Origin: SIG452 sp045638525
GTDB taxonomy: Bacteria; Bacillota; Clostridia; UMGS1840
DNA: 64,000 bases
Assembly: GCA_045638525.1 (NCBI GenBank)
Contig: JAZUBQ010000029.1
Span: forward strand, 43,904-107,903
Direction: 5' to 3'
Part shown: one piece after another, positions 28,884 to 38,103 of the stretch
Layout: every line of letters starts with the position of its first letter
How positions within the stretch are numbered: the first letter of the stretch is position 1
Position numbers and translations under genes: made by a program
The notes under the pieces: generated by a model
Database searches by the model: none
Seen by the model: only the letters and a program-made list of their open reading frames with translations
Told to the model about the DNA's origin: nothing

Positions 28884-30365
28884 ATGTTTATTGATATCGG
28901 AAGTCGCAGAGAGGTATTTTGGGAAGATTCCATGATTATCCCCGAGCATACCACAGCAAAACTGAAACTTCATCATCCCGTAAAACACGAACACGTACTG
29001 ACCTTTGATGCCCCCTGGGAAATCACAAACACCGCTTATCCGATGACGGTGAAAGACGGTGACATTTACCGTATGTACTATGTTTGCTCCCGTCCCAAAA
29101 CCCACGGGGCGGTTGGCACCCGTATCGTTTGTATGATGGAATCCACCGACTATGTGAACTGGACCCGTCCTAACTTAGGTCTGCACGAATTTAACGGCAG
29201 CACCGATAACAACATTATTTTGGTAAATTCCACCAACGAAACCTACGGGGAGCCTTTTGATAATTTCTTTGTGTTCATTGATGAAAATCCTGACTGCAAA
29301 CCCGAAGAAAAGTACAAAGCAATCGCTTTGTGTTATGATTTCACCAAGCACAACAGAACCCATTGGCTCAGCCAACGAGAACTCTGGTGCTACACCTCCC
29401 CTGACGGCATCCATTTTAAGCGGGACTTTCTGGTGATGGATTCCGATACTGCCGTTCGTGGCGGTTTTGACAGCCGTAACGTGGTGTGGTGGGATAAAAA
29501 CGACAAAAAATATCACTGCTTCTTCCGTGTGTTTATGAAAGACAGAGTTCGTGACATTAAGTACATGACCTCCACCGATTTCCGCAACTGGTCGGAACCC
29601 GTCCTCTTAAACTACGGCGAAAGCGAAGAATATCAGCTTTATACCAACGAAATTATGAAATATCCCAGAGCCCCTCATATGTTTATCGGCTTCCCCATGC
29701 GTTATGTGGAAAGAACCCGTTTGGGCAAAAACTTTGAACAGATGGGCGGAGAAGAAGGGGCACGCCTTCGTTGGCACCGTGCCGAAACCAAAGAACTGAG
29801 AATGGGAACCGCTATCACAGACTGTCTGTTTATGGCATCCCGTGACGGCGAAAACTGGAAACGTTACGACGAAATGTTTATCGAACGTGAACAAGAACAT
29901 CCCTACAACTGGTCTTACGGTGATTTTTCCACTCCCATTTATCCCTTCCGTGAAACTCCCATGCCTGCTCCCTGGGAAGGAAATGAATTTTCTTTCTATG
30001 TGCAAGAAGGCTCAGGTTCCGGCAAACCCCACAATCTGTATCGGCACAGCATCCGCCTGGACGGCTTTGCTTCCTATCACGCAGATTATGACATCAAAAA
30101 AGTAACCACAAAATCCATTCTCTTTACCGGTAATGAGTTACACTTAAACTTCTCTACCTCCGCGTTAGGTTGGATTTATGTGGATGTATTAGATGCCAAC
30201 AACAAACCCCTGGAAGGTTGGCACAGTTGTGAACTGTTTGGTAACACCACCGACAGAACCGTATACTTTGGTGATTCCAAAGATGTGTCATCCCTGCAAG
30301 GGAAAGTCATTCGTCTGCAGTTTACTATGAGAAGTGCAGATATCTATTCCTATAAATTTGAATAA
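28884..30365 (+). CDS. Beta-propeller glycosidase-like protein, copy 2
   Basis: A 493-residue paralogue of the preceding gene, beginning only 23 nt after it. Protein sequences correspond blade by blade (CMMESTDYVNWTRPNLGL, CYTSPDGIHFKRDF, YMTSTDFRNWSEPVLL, FMASRDGENWKRYDEMF). The DNA of the last third is almost the same (for example 28561-28670 against 30090-30200). Differences cluster in the middle, as expected for duplication followed by divergence of the substrate-facing region or for C-terminal gene conversion. No signal peptide. Same operon and same uncertainty about substrate. Confidence 0.65.
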   Translation: MFIDIGSRREVFWEDSMIIPEHTTAKLKLHHPVKHEHVLTFDAPWEITNTAYPMTVKDGDIYRMYYVCSRPKTHGAVGTRIVCMMESTDYVNWTRPNLGLHEFNGSTDNNIILVNSTNETYGEPFDNFFVFIDENPDCKPEEKYKAIALCYDFTKHNRTHWLSQRELWCYTSPDGIHFKRDFLVMDSDTAVRGGFDSRNVVWWDKNDKKYHCFFRVFMKDRVRDIKYMTSTDFRNWSEPVLLNYGESEEYQLYTNEIMKYPRAPHMFIGFPMRYVERTRLGKNFEQMGGEEGARLRWHRAETKELRMGTAITDCLFMASRDGENWKRYDEMFIEREQEHPYNWSYGDFSTPIYPFRETPMPAPWEGNEFSFYVQEGSGSGKPHNLYRHSIRLDGFASYHADYDIKKVTTKSILFTGNELHLNFSTSALGWIYVDVLDANNKPLEGWHSCELFGNTTDRTVYFGDSKDVSSLQGKVIRLQFTMRSADIYSYKFE

Positions 30366-30378
30366 AGGAGAACAAACA

Positions 30379-32088
30379 ATGCTTCATTTAATTCCCACTC
30401 CGAAAACCTTAGTGGAAATTCCTGTTATTTTGAAAAAGAAAGTCCTCTCTCTTGCTTGTGAATTAAAAGATGCAAGACTGGAGAAAGCAGTAGCCAAACT
30501 GCCTCTTTTGGAAGGTGGAATTCCCCTCTATATTTCTTATGAAGAAAAAGGCGGCGAAGGTTACACCTTAACCTTAACCAACGAAAAAGCAGAAATCATC
30601 GGTGAAAGCGCACAGGGTGCATTCTACGGCATCCAGACCTTACGCCAGATTTTTGCCAACGAAAACATCACCGAATTAACCATCTCCGACGCTCCCGATA
30701 TGGGTTACCGCGGATTCTACCACGATACCACCCGTGGCAAAGTGCCGAAAGTGGAAACCTTAAAGAAATTAATCGACCAGATGGCATACTACAAATTAAA
30801 CTCCTTGCAGTTTTATGTAGAACATTCCTTTGATTTCAAAGAGTATGCAGGCACCAAAGAAAAAACAGGGTACTTCACCGCAGATGAAATCCGTGAACTG
30901 GATGACTACTGCTATGAAAACTTTATCGAGTTTATCCCCTCCTTATCCTGCTTTGGTCACTTATACGAGCTTCTGCAACAGCCCGAATATCAGCATTTAA
31001 GAGAATTGGATACCTTCGAGCAGGAATATATGACCTGGTGGGAACGAATGGCGCATCACACCATCGACCCCACTAATCCCGAAAGTTTTGAACTGATTCA
31101 AAGCTTGATGGATCAGTATATGCCTTTGTTCCGCTCCAACAAATTCAACATCTGCTGTGATGAAACCTTCGACTTACAGATTGGACGTCATTGGAATCAG
31201 AATGCAGGCAGTCTTTACATTGAATTTGTAAAAAAACTGGTAAATTATCTGCAATCCAAAGGCAAAACTGTTATGATGTGGGCAGATATTTTACTCCATC
31301 ATCCCGAAGTGATTTCCGAATTACCTGAAAACGGCATCGAATACTTAAACTGGTGGTATGAACCCGAAATCCACGAAAACGATATCGAACTGTTTGAAAA
31401 AATGAAAAAACCGCAAATTGTTTGTCCTGCTACCTGGAGCTGGGAAGGCGTTGTGGAATGGGTAGAAAAAGAAGAAGGCAACATCTGCAATATGATTAAC
31501 GCAGGTTACCGCCACGGTGCCAACGGTGTATTAAACACCAACTGGGGTGACTTCGGTAATCCCTGTACCATTGAACTGGCACTCTATGGTATGGTCTTGG
31601 GCGGTGCCAAAGGCTGGAGTGTTGCTACCGAACCCACCGATAGCTTCAAAGCGGATGTGAACTATCTGCTGTATGAAAACGAAAAAGGTTATCACTATTT
31701 AAGAACCTTAAGCGACTGTCAGAAAGACTTACGTTTCACCTTTGTTGCAAATGCGTATTCCAACATCTTATACACCAAAAAACGTCTGTTTGATGCGCCT
31801 TCTCCAAAGCGAGTGGAAGAAATCAGAACCATTTGTAAAAACGTGATGGATGAATTATCCAACCAAACATGGAAACAGGATGAATTCCGTAAACAAATGA
31901 TGATTTCTGCAGAAGGTATTATCGTAATGGACGAACTGCTTGCCAAAGTGGCTGGCTATCCCATTGAAAGAATGTCCGACACCAAACAATGGCTGGACAA
32001 ATTCTCCGAAGACTGGCTTTCAAAAAATAAAAAGAGCGAGTTAGATGCAGTCAAGGATATCTTCCTGACACTGGATAAAACTTATTAA
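30379..32088 (+). CDS. GH20-like beta-N-acetylhexosaminidase family protein
   Basis: A 569-residue intracellular glycosidase. Residues 1-105 resemble the GH20 N-terminal accessory domain (YTLTLTNEKAEIIG, GAFYGIQTLRQI). The TIM barrel then starts at DMGYRGFYHDTTRG. The acid pair that GH20 uses for substrate-assisted hydrolysis appears as CDETFDL. Later barrel aromatics (MMWADILLHH, YLNWWYEPE, NTNWGDFGNP) fit the family. The cytoplasmic location suggests hydrolysis of imported GlcNAc/GalNAc oligosaccharides. ATG 30379 follows AAAGGAG. Last gene of the operon before a strong terminator. Confidence 0.82.
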   Translation: MLHLIPTPKTLVEIPVILKKKVLSLACELKDARLEKAVAKLPLLEGGIPLYISYEEKGGEGYTLTLTNEKAEIIGESAQGAFYGIQTLRQIFANENITELTISDAPDMGYRGFYHDTTRGKVPKVETLKKLIDQMAYYKLNSLQFYVEHSFDFKEYAGTKEKTGYFTADEIRELDDYCYENFIEFIPSLSCFGHLYELLQQPEYQHLRELDTFEQEYMTWWERMAHHTIDPTNPESFELIQSLMDQYMPLFRSNKFNICCDETFDLQIGRHWNQNAGSLYIEFVKKLVNYLQSKGKTVMMWADILLHHPEVISELPENGIEYLNWWYEPEIHENDIELFEKMKKPQIVCPATWSWEGVVEWVEKEEGNICNMINAGYRHGANGVLNTNWGDFGNPCTIELALYGMVLGGAKGWSVATEPTDSFKADVNYLLYENEKGYHYLRTLSDCQKDLRFTFVANAYSNILYTKKRLFDAPSPKRVEEIRTICKNVMDELSNQTWKQDEFRKQMMISAEGIIVMDELLAKVAGYPIERMSDTKQWLDKFSEDWLSKNKKSELDAVKDIFLTLDKTY

Positions 32089-32096
32089 ATTAAATA

Positions 32097-32138
32097 GCAA
32101 AAATGCGATGGAACCAAAGATTCCATCGCATTTTTATT
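32097..32138. terminator. Bidirectional intrinsic terminator
   Basis: Perfect 15-bp stem AAAAATGCGATGGAA (32099-32113) with its complement (32121-32135). It closes the glycosidase operon (plus) and the hydrogenase operon (minus). Confidence 0.92.
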
Positions 32139-32152
32139 TTCTTTTTTCTCTT

Positions 32153-33571
32153 TTATTTCAGAACCGAAACAGCATCCAGAATGTTTTTTTCCAAAGCTTC
32201 CTTACCGTATTTATCCACTTCGGATTTATTTTTTTCACCGTGTGTCAGACAACCGGCACCGCCGATGCATCCGCCCACACAAGCCATTCCTTCAATAAAG
32301 TTGGCATCTAACACATTTTTACGTTTTTTAAGAAGTGCCACACGACATTCTTCAATTCCGTCACAAGCAACTGCCTTAAGCGAAAAATCAAGATTTTGCT
32401 CTTTTAACCCCTGAGCTACTGCATCCGACAGCCCTCCCGAACGTGCAAAAATTCTGCCAAAATAAGAAGCGTTATTCAAAACATCCTCCGAAAGTGTAGT
32501 GATATCAATTTCCTTACTGTCAAAGAGTGCCTGAAGTTCTTCAAAGGTAATTACCGCATCCACATACGGCTTCACGGTATCTGCCTGTGCTTCTTCTTTT
32601 TTTGCGGTACACGGACCAATAAACACCACTTTGGCTGTGGAATCAGTTTCTTTGATGTATTTTGCCAAAGTTGCCATGGGAGATAAATTGCGGGAAATAT
32701 GCTGCACCAAATCAGGAAACGCAGTTTTTACATACGACACAAATGCAGGACAGCAAGAGCTGATTAAAAATCCTTTTTCAGCCAACTCTTTAGATTCTGC
32801 CTTAGCAACCATGTCTGCTCCCAACGCAGCTTCCACCACCGTATGAAATCCTAATTCCTTCAATCCCGAAATTACCTGCCCTAACTTAGCGTAGGTAAAC
32901 TGACTGGAAATGGATGGCGCCACCATAGCATACACTTTATACGCTTTGTTTTCATCGCTTTTTTGAATCAAATCAATCACATCCAGGATGTAAGAACGAT
33001 CCAAAATTGCGCCAAAGGGACACTGATACACACAAGCACCGCAAGCGATACATTTCTCGTCGTGAATGGCTGCTGCATTATTTTCATTGGTAGAAATTGC
33101 TTTGATTTTGCAGGCATTCTGACACGGACGTTTTCGGTTGATGATGGCAGAATAGGGACAAACCTTTGCGCATTGTCCACATTCCACACATTTGGATTTA
33201 TCAATATGCGCCACATGATTGGAATCAAAAGTGATGGCATCCTTTTTGCAAACATCTTCACAGCGATGTGCCAGACAACCACGACAGGATTCACTTACCA
33301 CATAACCTGCCGCCGGACATTCATCACAGGCAAGTTCAATCACTTCAATTACATTGGATTTTTTACTGCCTCCGATGGCAATTCTGACACGCTCCGAAAC
33401 ATCTGCCCGTTCCTTATACACACAACAACGCATGGTGGGCACCCTTCCGGGAACAATGGCTTTCGGAATCTGGGTAATATCTTCCAAAAGCGTACCGTTC
33501 CAGGCAGATTTTGCCACCTCACGAAGCACTTTATAATTCAAATACTGAATTTTGGTATCAAATTTTCTCAT
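32153..33571 (-). CDS. Group B-type [FeFe]-hydrogenase
   Basis: A 472-residue iron-sulfur protein. The N-terminal half is rich in Cys clusters, including two ferredoxin-type sets (CVECGQCAKVCP and CIACGACVYQCP). The H-cluster domain follows: L1 ISSCCPAF, L2 IGPCTAKKEEA and L3 MACVGGCIGGAGC. These variants match group B enzymes rather than group A, which has TSCCPxW and MPCxxKKxE. All cluster-binding cysteines are present, so H2 turnover is plausible, in solution in the cytoplasm with ferredoxin. Last gene of the operon, 11 nt after the phosphatase. Confidence 0.88.
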   Translation of the reverse strand: MRKFDTKIQYLNYKVLREVAKSAWNGTLLEDITQIPKAIVPGRVPTMRCCVYKERADVSERVRIAIGGSKKSNVIEVIELACDECPAAGYVVSESCRGCLAHRCEDVCKKDAITFDSNHVAHIDKSKCVECGQCAKVCPYSAIINRKRPCQNACKIKAISTNENNAAAIHDEKCIACGACVYQCPFGAILDRSYILDVIDLIQKSDENKAYKVYAMVAPSISSQFTYAKLGQVISGLKELGFHTVVEAALGADMVAKAESKELAEKGFLISSCCPAFVSYVKTAFPDLVQHISRNLSPMATLAKYIKETDSTAKVVFIGPCTAKKEEAQADTVKPYVDAVITFEELQALFDSKEIDITTLSEDVLNNASYFGRIFARSGGLSDAVAQGLKEQNLDFSLKAVACDGIEECRVALLKKRKNVLDANFIEGMACVGGCIGGAGCLTHGEKNKSEVDKYGKEALEKNILDAVSVLK

Positions 33572-33582
33572 TGATTTCGCTC

Positions 33583-34755
33583 CTAAAAATAGCTGACTTT
33601 AATTCTTTTCCCCATCATTTTTAAACATTCGGATAATTCTTCCACCAAATTCATCTTAATGTTAAAATTGATTGGCAAATCCGGATTCTGATGTGCCGGA
33701 TTGATGGCACGTCCCACATAGAAATTGATGTCGGTTGCTTCCACAAACAACAATCTGCAAATCCGGGATGCTCCGTCTTGTTTAAAATTCCAATGTTCAT
33801 ACATTTCGTTTTTGCCCAGATAATCTTTGGCATACTCCAACACTCTGTTAACGGTAATCACACCTTCTGTCACCAGATCCACCCCTTCCAGATGTGCAAT
33901 GGGCGGAATATCCGACTGTTCAAAATTCAAAGTGGGTTGCAAAGGCTTTTGCAAATACTTCGAAACAATGGAGGACGTGGTTCCTCCGCAAACGATGTGT
34001 TTTCCTTCCTTGGAAAAAAACAACGACAGCATCCGATTACAGTCATCCCGATTGGCAGGAGGTCCAAACAACAAATTCATGGGTTCGCGTTTTCTGATTT
34101 TCACAACACAAGCAGTCGCATCATCACCGGGCTGATAACCATATAACTTATCACATTCATCCACCAGAACTGTGGACAGATTTTTTGCCGTCAACCCCGT
34201 TTGACTCATCACTTCCATATAGTCAATAATTTCTTCTCGTTTCCAGCCAAAGTTATAGGACTGTCCAATTCCTGCGTGGGGACAACCGTCACTCATTGCG
34301 ATAAAAATATCATTTTCCTGCAACCGAATGACCGACTGGTAAATCTTTTTCCCGTCAATGGTCACTTCCGTTTTGGGGTAATCAAAATTTTTATGGTCTC
34401 TTAAAAGAATAATTTGCGGATTGTCATACTGAATCAATTCGGCAGTTTCATTGTTAATAATATGTATCATGGTAAAGGTAGAATAAGCAACGCCACGGAT
34501 GGAACACACCGGCAACGTCTGTGCAATGGTGGAAACACATTCCTCAATGGGCAATTTTGCCGCCATCATCGTGGAAATAATTTTAGAGGTCAGGGTAGAG
34601 AGGATACTGGCTTTCACGCCACTTCCCAATCCGTCTGCCAACACAATCACAACCGAATTGTCATCCTGCTCCACAATGTCAACATGGTCTCCGCACAGTT
34701 CTTCTCCTGCATGGTTAATACTTTTCCAACCGATATCTGCGCATAAATCATTCAT
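33583..34755 (-). CDS. SpoIIE-type PP2C serine phosphatase
   Basis: A 390-residue protein whose first 230 residues form a PP2C/SpoIIE phosphatase domain. The metal-binding acids are seen in GDHVDI, VLADGLGSGVKASIL, AMSDGC and PGDDATA. The C-terminal part (about 230-390) is unassigned. Its start overlaps the end of the group D hydrogenase gene by 8 nt, implying translational coupling. In Clostridia this phosphatase type is linked to hydrogenase-sensor genes, which suggests that redox state or H2 sensed by the upstream protein is passed on by dephosphorylation. The substrate is unknown. Confidence 0.85.
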   Translation of the reverse strand: MNDLCADIGWKSINHAGEELCGDHVDIVEQDDNSVVIVLADGLGSGVKASILSTLTSKIISTMMAAKLPIEECVSTIAQTLPVCSIRGVAYSTFTMIHIINNETAELIQYDNPQIILLRDHKNFDYPKTEVTIDGKKIYQSVIRLQENDIFIAMSDGCPHAGIGQSYNFGWKREEIIDYMEVMSQTGLTAKNLSTVLVDECDKLYGYQPGDDATACVVKIRKREPMNLLFGPPANRDDCNRMLSLFFSKEGKHIVCGGTTSSIVSKYLQKPLQPTLNFEQSDIPPIAHLEGVDLVTEGVITVNRVLEYAKDYLGKNEMYEHWNFKQDGASRICRLLFVEATDINFYVGRAINPAHQNPDLPINFNIKMNLVEELSECLKMMGKRIKVSYF

Positions 34756-36436
34756 CCTGAATCGACTCCTTTAACTTGGCAAGGGCAATTTTGGTTTCTG
34801 CGGCAGTCTCTCCCAGAAGGGAGGCAATTTCCTGAACAATACGCATCTGCTTATCCACAACCTTATCGGCAACTTCAATGGTTTTTCTGCTGATGCTCTC
34901 CTTCTTTTCCCGTTCATTCTGTTCATCGGTAATATCACGCATAATGCCGATTAAAAGACGGGAATCCTGGTCATACACAACCGACTGCTCCACATAGCGC
35001 TTATATTCTGCCAGATATACTTTTTTGTTCCGGATATCCCGTCCGGTTTCTTTCACCCGGATAAAATCAGTGGGATCCATAATCCGAACCACCAAATCCC
35101 CCAAAACATCTGCACTGGAACGAATGTTCATCATATTTCGTGCCGCCTGATTGATTTGCTGGACTTCCAGTTCTTCATTTAACACAATCAATCCGTTGGG
35201 TGTATTTTTCACAATGGTGTCGGAAAAGCTTTCCGCCTTATCTTTTAAATACGGCAGACACATCGAAATTTCGGCTTTTCCCTGACAAATGGCAATGGCT
35301 TTTTCCCGACAGGTATTATAACCGCAGGAGCCACAGTTAAGCTCGTCGGAGGGTTTAAATTTGCCCATCTGACGAAGCACTTTTTCAATCTCCGAATCAA
35401 CCGGTGTCTGTAACCGGTGTTCAATGTAAGTAAACTGTTTTTTCATCTCCATTGCATCGGGCTGATTGACGTTAAAATCTTTGTTGCCTGCATAATTTAC
35501 AACACTGATGTAATCCTTCACACGCTCAGGATGATGATATTTCTCCATAACAGGGCCACCGATACAGCTACCCGAACAAGCGGACATTTCAATAAAGCAA
35601 CGATGAATTTTCCCCATTTCAATATCTTTTAAGGCATCCATACAATTTTCGATGCCATCCAATGCCAGATAAGTGTATCCCGAAATGGCAGGCTCCATCG
35701 TTTTTAAAATTCCGCCCGTTGTGGGGAAAAATCTTGCACGGCTTTCCTCTTTCGAATCCATTTCCGGTTTTAATTCAATATTTTTCTCCTTAAGCCAGGT
35801 GGTGAGTTCTTCAAAGGTCAGAACAGCATCCACAATCCCCTCATAGTGCTCCGCTTCGTCTTTTTTGGCAACACAAGGGCCGATAAACACGGTTTTTGCA
35901 TCCGGGATTCTCTTTTTAATATCCAGACAATGTGCCTGCATGGGTGAGATGACATCTGCTAAATATTGCAACGCTCCCGGGAAATACTTTTGTATCAGTA
36001 AATTCACTGAATGACAACAGGAAGAAATCACAACATCTCTCTCTTCTTCCCGAAGCATCCGTTCATATTCTTTTTTCACAATGGTGGCACCGATTGCCGT
36101 TTCTTCCACGGCATAAAAACCAAGTTCACAAAGTGCCTCACGCATTGCTTCAATTCCAACTCCGTGATAATTGGCAATAAAGGAAGGTGCCAGACTTACC
36201 ACAACCGGACTGCCGCTTTGCAACAACACTTTTACCTTTTCGGTTTCATCCACAATCTGTTTGGCGTTTTGCGGACACACAACAAAACACTGTCCGCATA
36301 AAATACATTCATTTCCGATAATATGCGCTTGATTTCCGGAAAAACGAATGGCCTTCACAGGACAATGACGAATACATTTATAGCAATTTTTACAATTTGA
36401 TTTTTTTAAGGTTAAACAGTTGGGCATCTCTGTCAC
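34748..36436 (-). CDS. Group D-type [FeFe]-hydrogenase-like sensor with PAS domain
   Basis: A 562-residue protein. Order of domains: two [4Fe-4S] sites (CKNCYKCIRHCP, CILCGQCFVVCP), H-cluster-type domain (ISSCCHS, IGPCVAKKDEA, MSACSGSCIGG), an extra [4Fe-4S] domain (CGSCGYNTCREKA), then a PAS domain (TPNGLIVLNEELEV) and a helical C-terminus. L1 has His where catalytic enzymes have Pro (SCCH). This architecture is that of putative sensory [FeFe]-hydrogenases. It lacks a kinase or DNA-binding output of its own, so the adjoining phosphatase is the likely output partner. Confidence 0.88.
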   Translation of the reverse strand: MTEMPNCLTLKKSNCKNCYKCIRHCPVKAIRFSGNQAHIIGNECILCGQCFVVCPQNAKQIVDETEKVKVLLQSGSPVVVSLAPSFIANYHGVGIEAMREALCELGFYAVEETAIGATIVKKEYERMLREEERDVVISSCCHSVNLLIQKYFPGALQYLADVISPMQAHCLDIKKRIPDAKTVFIGPCVAKKDEAEHYEGIVDAVLTFEELTTWLKEKNIELKPEMDSKEESRARFFPTTGGILKTMEPAISGYTYLALDGIENCMDALKDIEMGKIHRCFIEMSACSGSCIGGPVMEKYHHPERVKDYISVVNYAGNKDFNVNQPDAMEMKKQFTYIEHRLQTPVDSEIEKVLRQMGKFKPSDELNCGSCGYNTCREKAIAICQGKAEISMCLPYLKDKAESFSDTIVKNTPNGLIVLNEELEVQQINQAARNMMNIRSSADVLGDLVVRIMDPTDFIRVKETGRDIRNKKVYLAEYKRYVEQSVVYDQDSRLLIGIMRDITDEQNEREKKESISRKTIEVADKVVDKQMRIVQEIASLLGETAAETKIALAKLKESIQDE

Positions 36437-36449
36437 ATCCTTTTCTGGT

Positions 36450-36695
36450 TTATTTGCTCACCTTGACAAGCACTTCATTTTTGAAAAATTCTTCCGTCGA
36501 TTCGGGTGTAACCGAATGAAAGACATCATCCACCGTAACACAAACCCCTTGCTGACATTCGCCCATACAAAACGTGCCGCATAACTCAATCTGTTGCTCC
36601 AGCTGATTGGTTTCAATCAGCTTCTGAAGCTGTTCCACCACCTGACGGGATCCTTTAATATGACAAGAGCTACCAATACAAACCGTAATTTTCAT
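36450..36695 (-). CDS. Thioredoxin-like [2Fe-2S] ferredoxin
   Basis: An 81-residue NuoE/HydC C-terminal-like ferredoxin. The ligand pattern is C-x4-C near the start (CIGSSC) and C-x3-C later (CGTFC), followed by MGECQQGVCV. It would carry one [2Fe-2S] cluster and feed electrons to or from the hydrogenase proteins encoded 13 nt downstream. ATG 36695, with AAAGGATG upstream, is preferred over TTG 36701. Confidence 0.88.
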   Translation of the reverse strand: MKITVCIGSSCHIKGSRQVVEQLQKLIETNQLEQQIELCGTFCMGECQQGVCVTVDDVFHSVTPESTEEFFKNEVLVKVSK

Positions 36696-36765
36696 CGTCA
36701 ATCATCCTTTCACTCCAAAAAGCATTTGAAACATTTTATAGATAAAAATACCTTGTCACAACAAT

Positions 36766-37152
36766 TTATTGCCTTGACTTTGCTAAGTTGTCCAATTTTT
36801 CTAACACAAACGTTAAATCGATATTTCCATCGGTAAAGGTAATTACTTCCTCGCAATCAAAATTAAATGTCAAATCAAACCGAATCCCATTGTACCTACA
36901 ACCAAGACCAAAATCCTCTACATACCAATCATCTTTGTCAAAACAGAATAAGGCTTCCACAGAATCATATACTCTAAAAAGATGTTCCGGCTGTTCCAAG
37001 GAATTGGAGAAAAAACCATCGATGATTGTAACATCTAAATCTTGAACTGCGTTTATAATCTCACAAATGTCATCCACTTTAAAAAACTTATCAAATTGAT
37101 AAGTTTCCACCAATTCTCCTGTACGTTTCAGAAAACTCTTCACCTTTTTCAT
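36766..37152 (-). CDS. Hypothetical acidic protein, 128 residues
   Basis: No family recognised. The chain begins basic (KKVKSFLKRTGE) and then becomes acidic and aromatic (FDKDDWYVEDFGLGCRYNG, DLTFNFDCEEVITF). This looks like a small alpha/beta protein with no signal peptide or membrane segment. A GGAGGAG ribosome site precedes ATG 37152. It lies 70 nt upstream of the ferredoxin gene on the same strand and could belong to the hydrogenase operon, although a weak promoter-like TTGTTG-18 bp-TATAAA sits in the gap. Confidence 0.55.
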   Translation of the reverse strand: MKKVKSFLKRTGELVETYQFDKFFKVDDICEIINAVQDLDVTIIDGFFSNSLEQPEHLFRVYDSVEALFCFDKDDWYVEDFGLGCRYNGIRFDLTFNFDCEEVITFTDGNIDLTFVLEKLDNLAKSRQ

Positions 37153-37310
37153 ATTCTCCTCCAAAACCTAATATCAAACTATAACTTTATATCAGACATA
37201 TTACATAAGAAAATAAGTTTAAGAAAACGTATGCTACTATTTAAAATCTATTCTACCACATAACCACAAAAATTGCAAGATTAGCATCAAAAATTCATCA
37301 GAATAAACGA

Positions 37311-37346
37311 AAAAAACACTTGCAAATTTACAAAATTACAAGTGTT
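37311..37346 (-). terminator. Terminator of the marR-degV-HAD operon
   Basis: Stem AACACTTGCAAATTT (37315-37329) with its near complement (37333-37346), one bulge, followed on the minus strand by a T-run. Confidence 0.75.
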
Positions 37347-37357
37347 CTTCGTTTATG

Positions 37358-38083
37358 TTATTTGTCTGAACCTTCGATTTTACTTTGGAGATATAAAAGC
37401 AATTCATTCCAACTGCCGGAAGGATAGCCGGAGATATCTTTATGTTCGTGGTTAATGAGGCAATCCGTCAGCAAAAATACGTCCATTCCAAGCTCAGTTA
37501 CCACCATATCATCTGCCACGTCATTGCCCACCATCAAACACTCTTCGGGGACTAATCCAAATTTTGATAAAATAGCTTGATAATAGCCGGAATGGGGTTT
37601 GGAATAACAACAGTTTTCATAAGTCGTATAATGACAGAAATCATCAAAAGAAAGTCCTGCCCAAGCCAACCGTTTTTGGGTTGCCACTGCAGGAAAAATC
37701 GGATTGGTGGCAAGAATTCTTGCAATATTTTTCTCTTTTAAATACCCAACAATTTCTTTTGCCATGGGATGCTGTCCGCACACCTCTTGCACCTTGTCAA
37801 ACTCGGTTTGATAAAAACGGTCAAAATGTGGGATATCTTCCCTTGCTTTTTCTCCATAGTGTTGACAAAAGCTTTCCCAGAATACCACTTCATTTAAACG
37901 GGTGCCGTCATTATGAATCATTGCTTCAGTTCCCTGCCACACGGCATCAACCAACTCTTTTGGGTCATAGCCCAAAGGAGCGAGTGCCTTTGCCAGTCCT
38001 TTAAAATAGGTTTTTACAAACACATCCTGATCCATCGGGAGCAAGGTTCCGTCCAAATCAAACAATACTGCTTTTAACGCCAT
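37358..38083 (-). CDS. HAD-family phosphatase
   Basis: A 241-residue haloacid dehalogenase-like hydrolase of the phosphoglycolate phosphatase subclass. Motif I is LFDLDGTLL (nucleophile and acid Asp), motif II is ILATNP, motif III Lys is in YSKPHSGYY, and motif IV is VGNDVADDM. The substrate is unknown. ATG 38083, 21 nt after the degV stop, is preferred over an upstream GTG. It is the third gene of the marR-degV operon. Confidence 0.86.
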   Translation of the reverse strand: MALKAVLFDLDGTLLPMDQDVFVKTYFKGLAKALAPLGYDPKELVDAVWQGTEAMIHNDGTRLNEVVFWESFCQHYGEKAREDIPHFDRFYQTEFDKVQEVCGQHPMAKEIVGYLKEKNIARILATNPIFPAVATQKRLAWAGLSFDDFCHYTTYENCCYSKPHSGYYQAILSKFGLVPEECLMVGNDVADDMVVTELGMDVFLLTDCLINHEHKDISGYPSGSWNELLLYLQSKIEGSDK

Positions 38084-38103
38084 ACACTTTCCCACCGTTT
38101 TTC

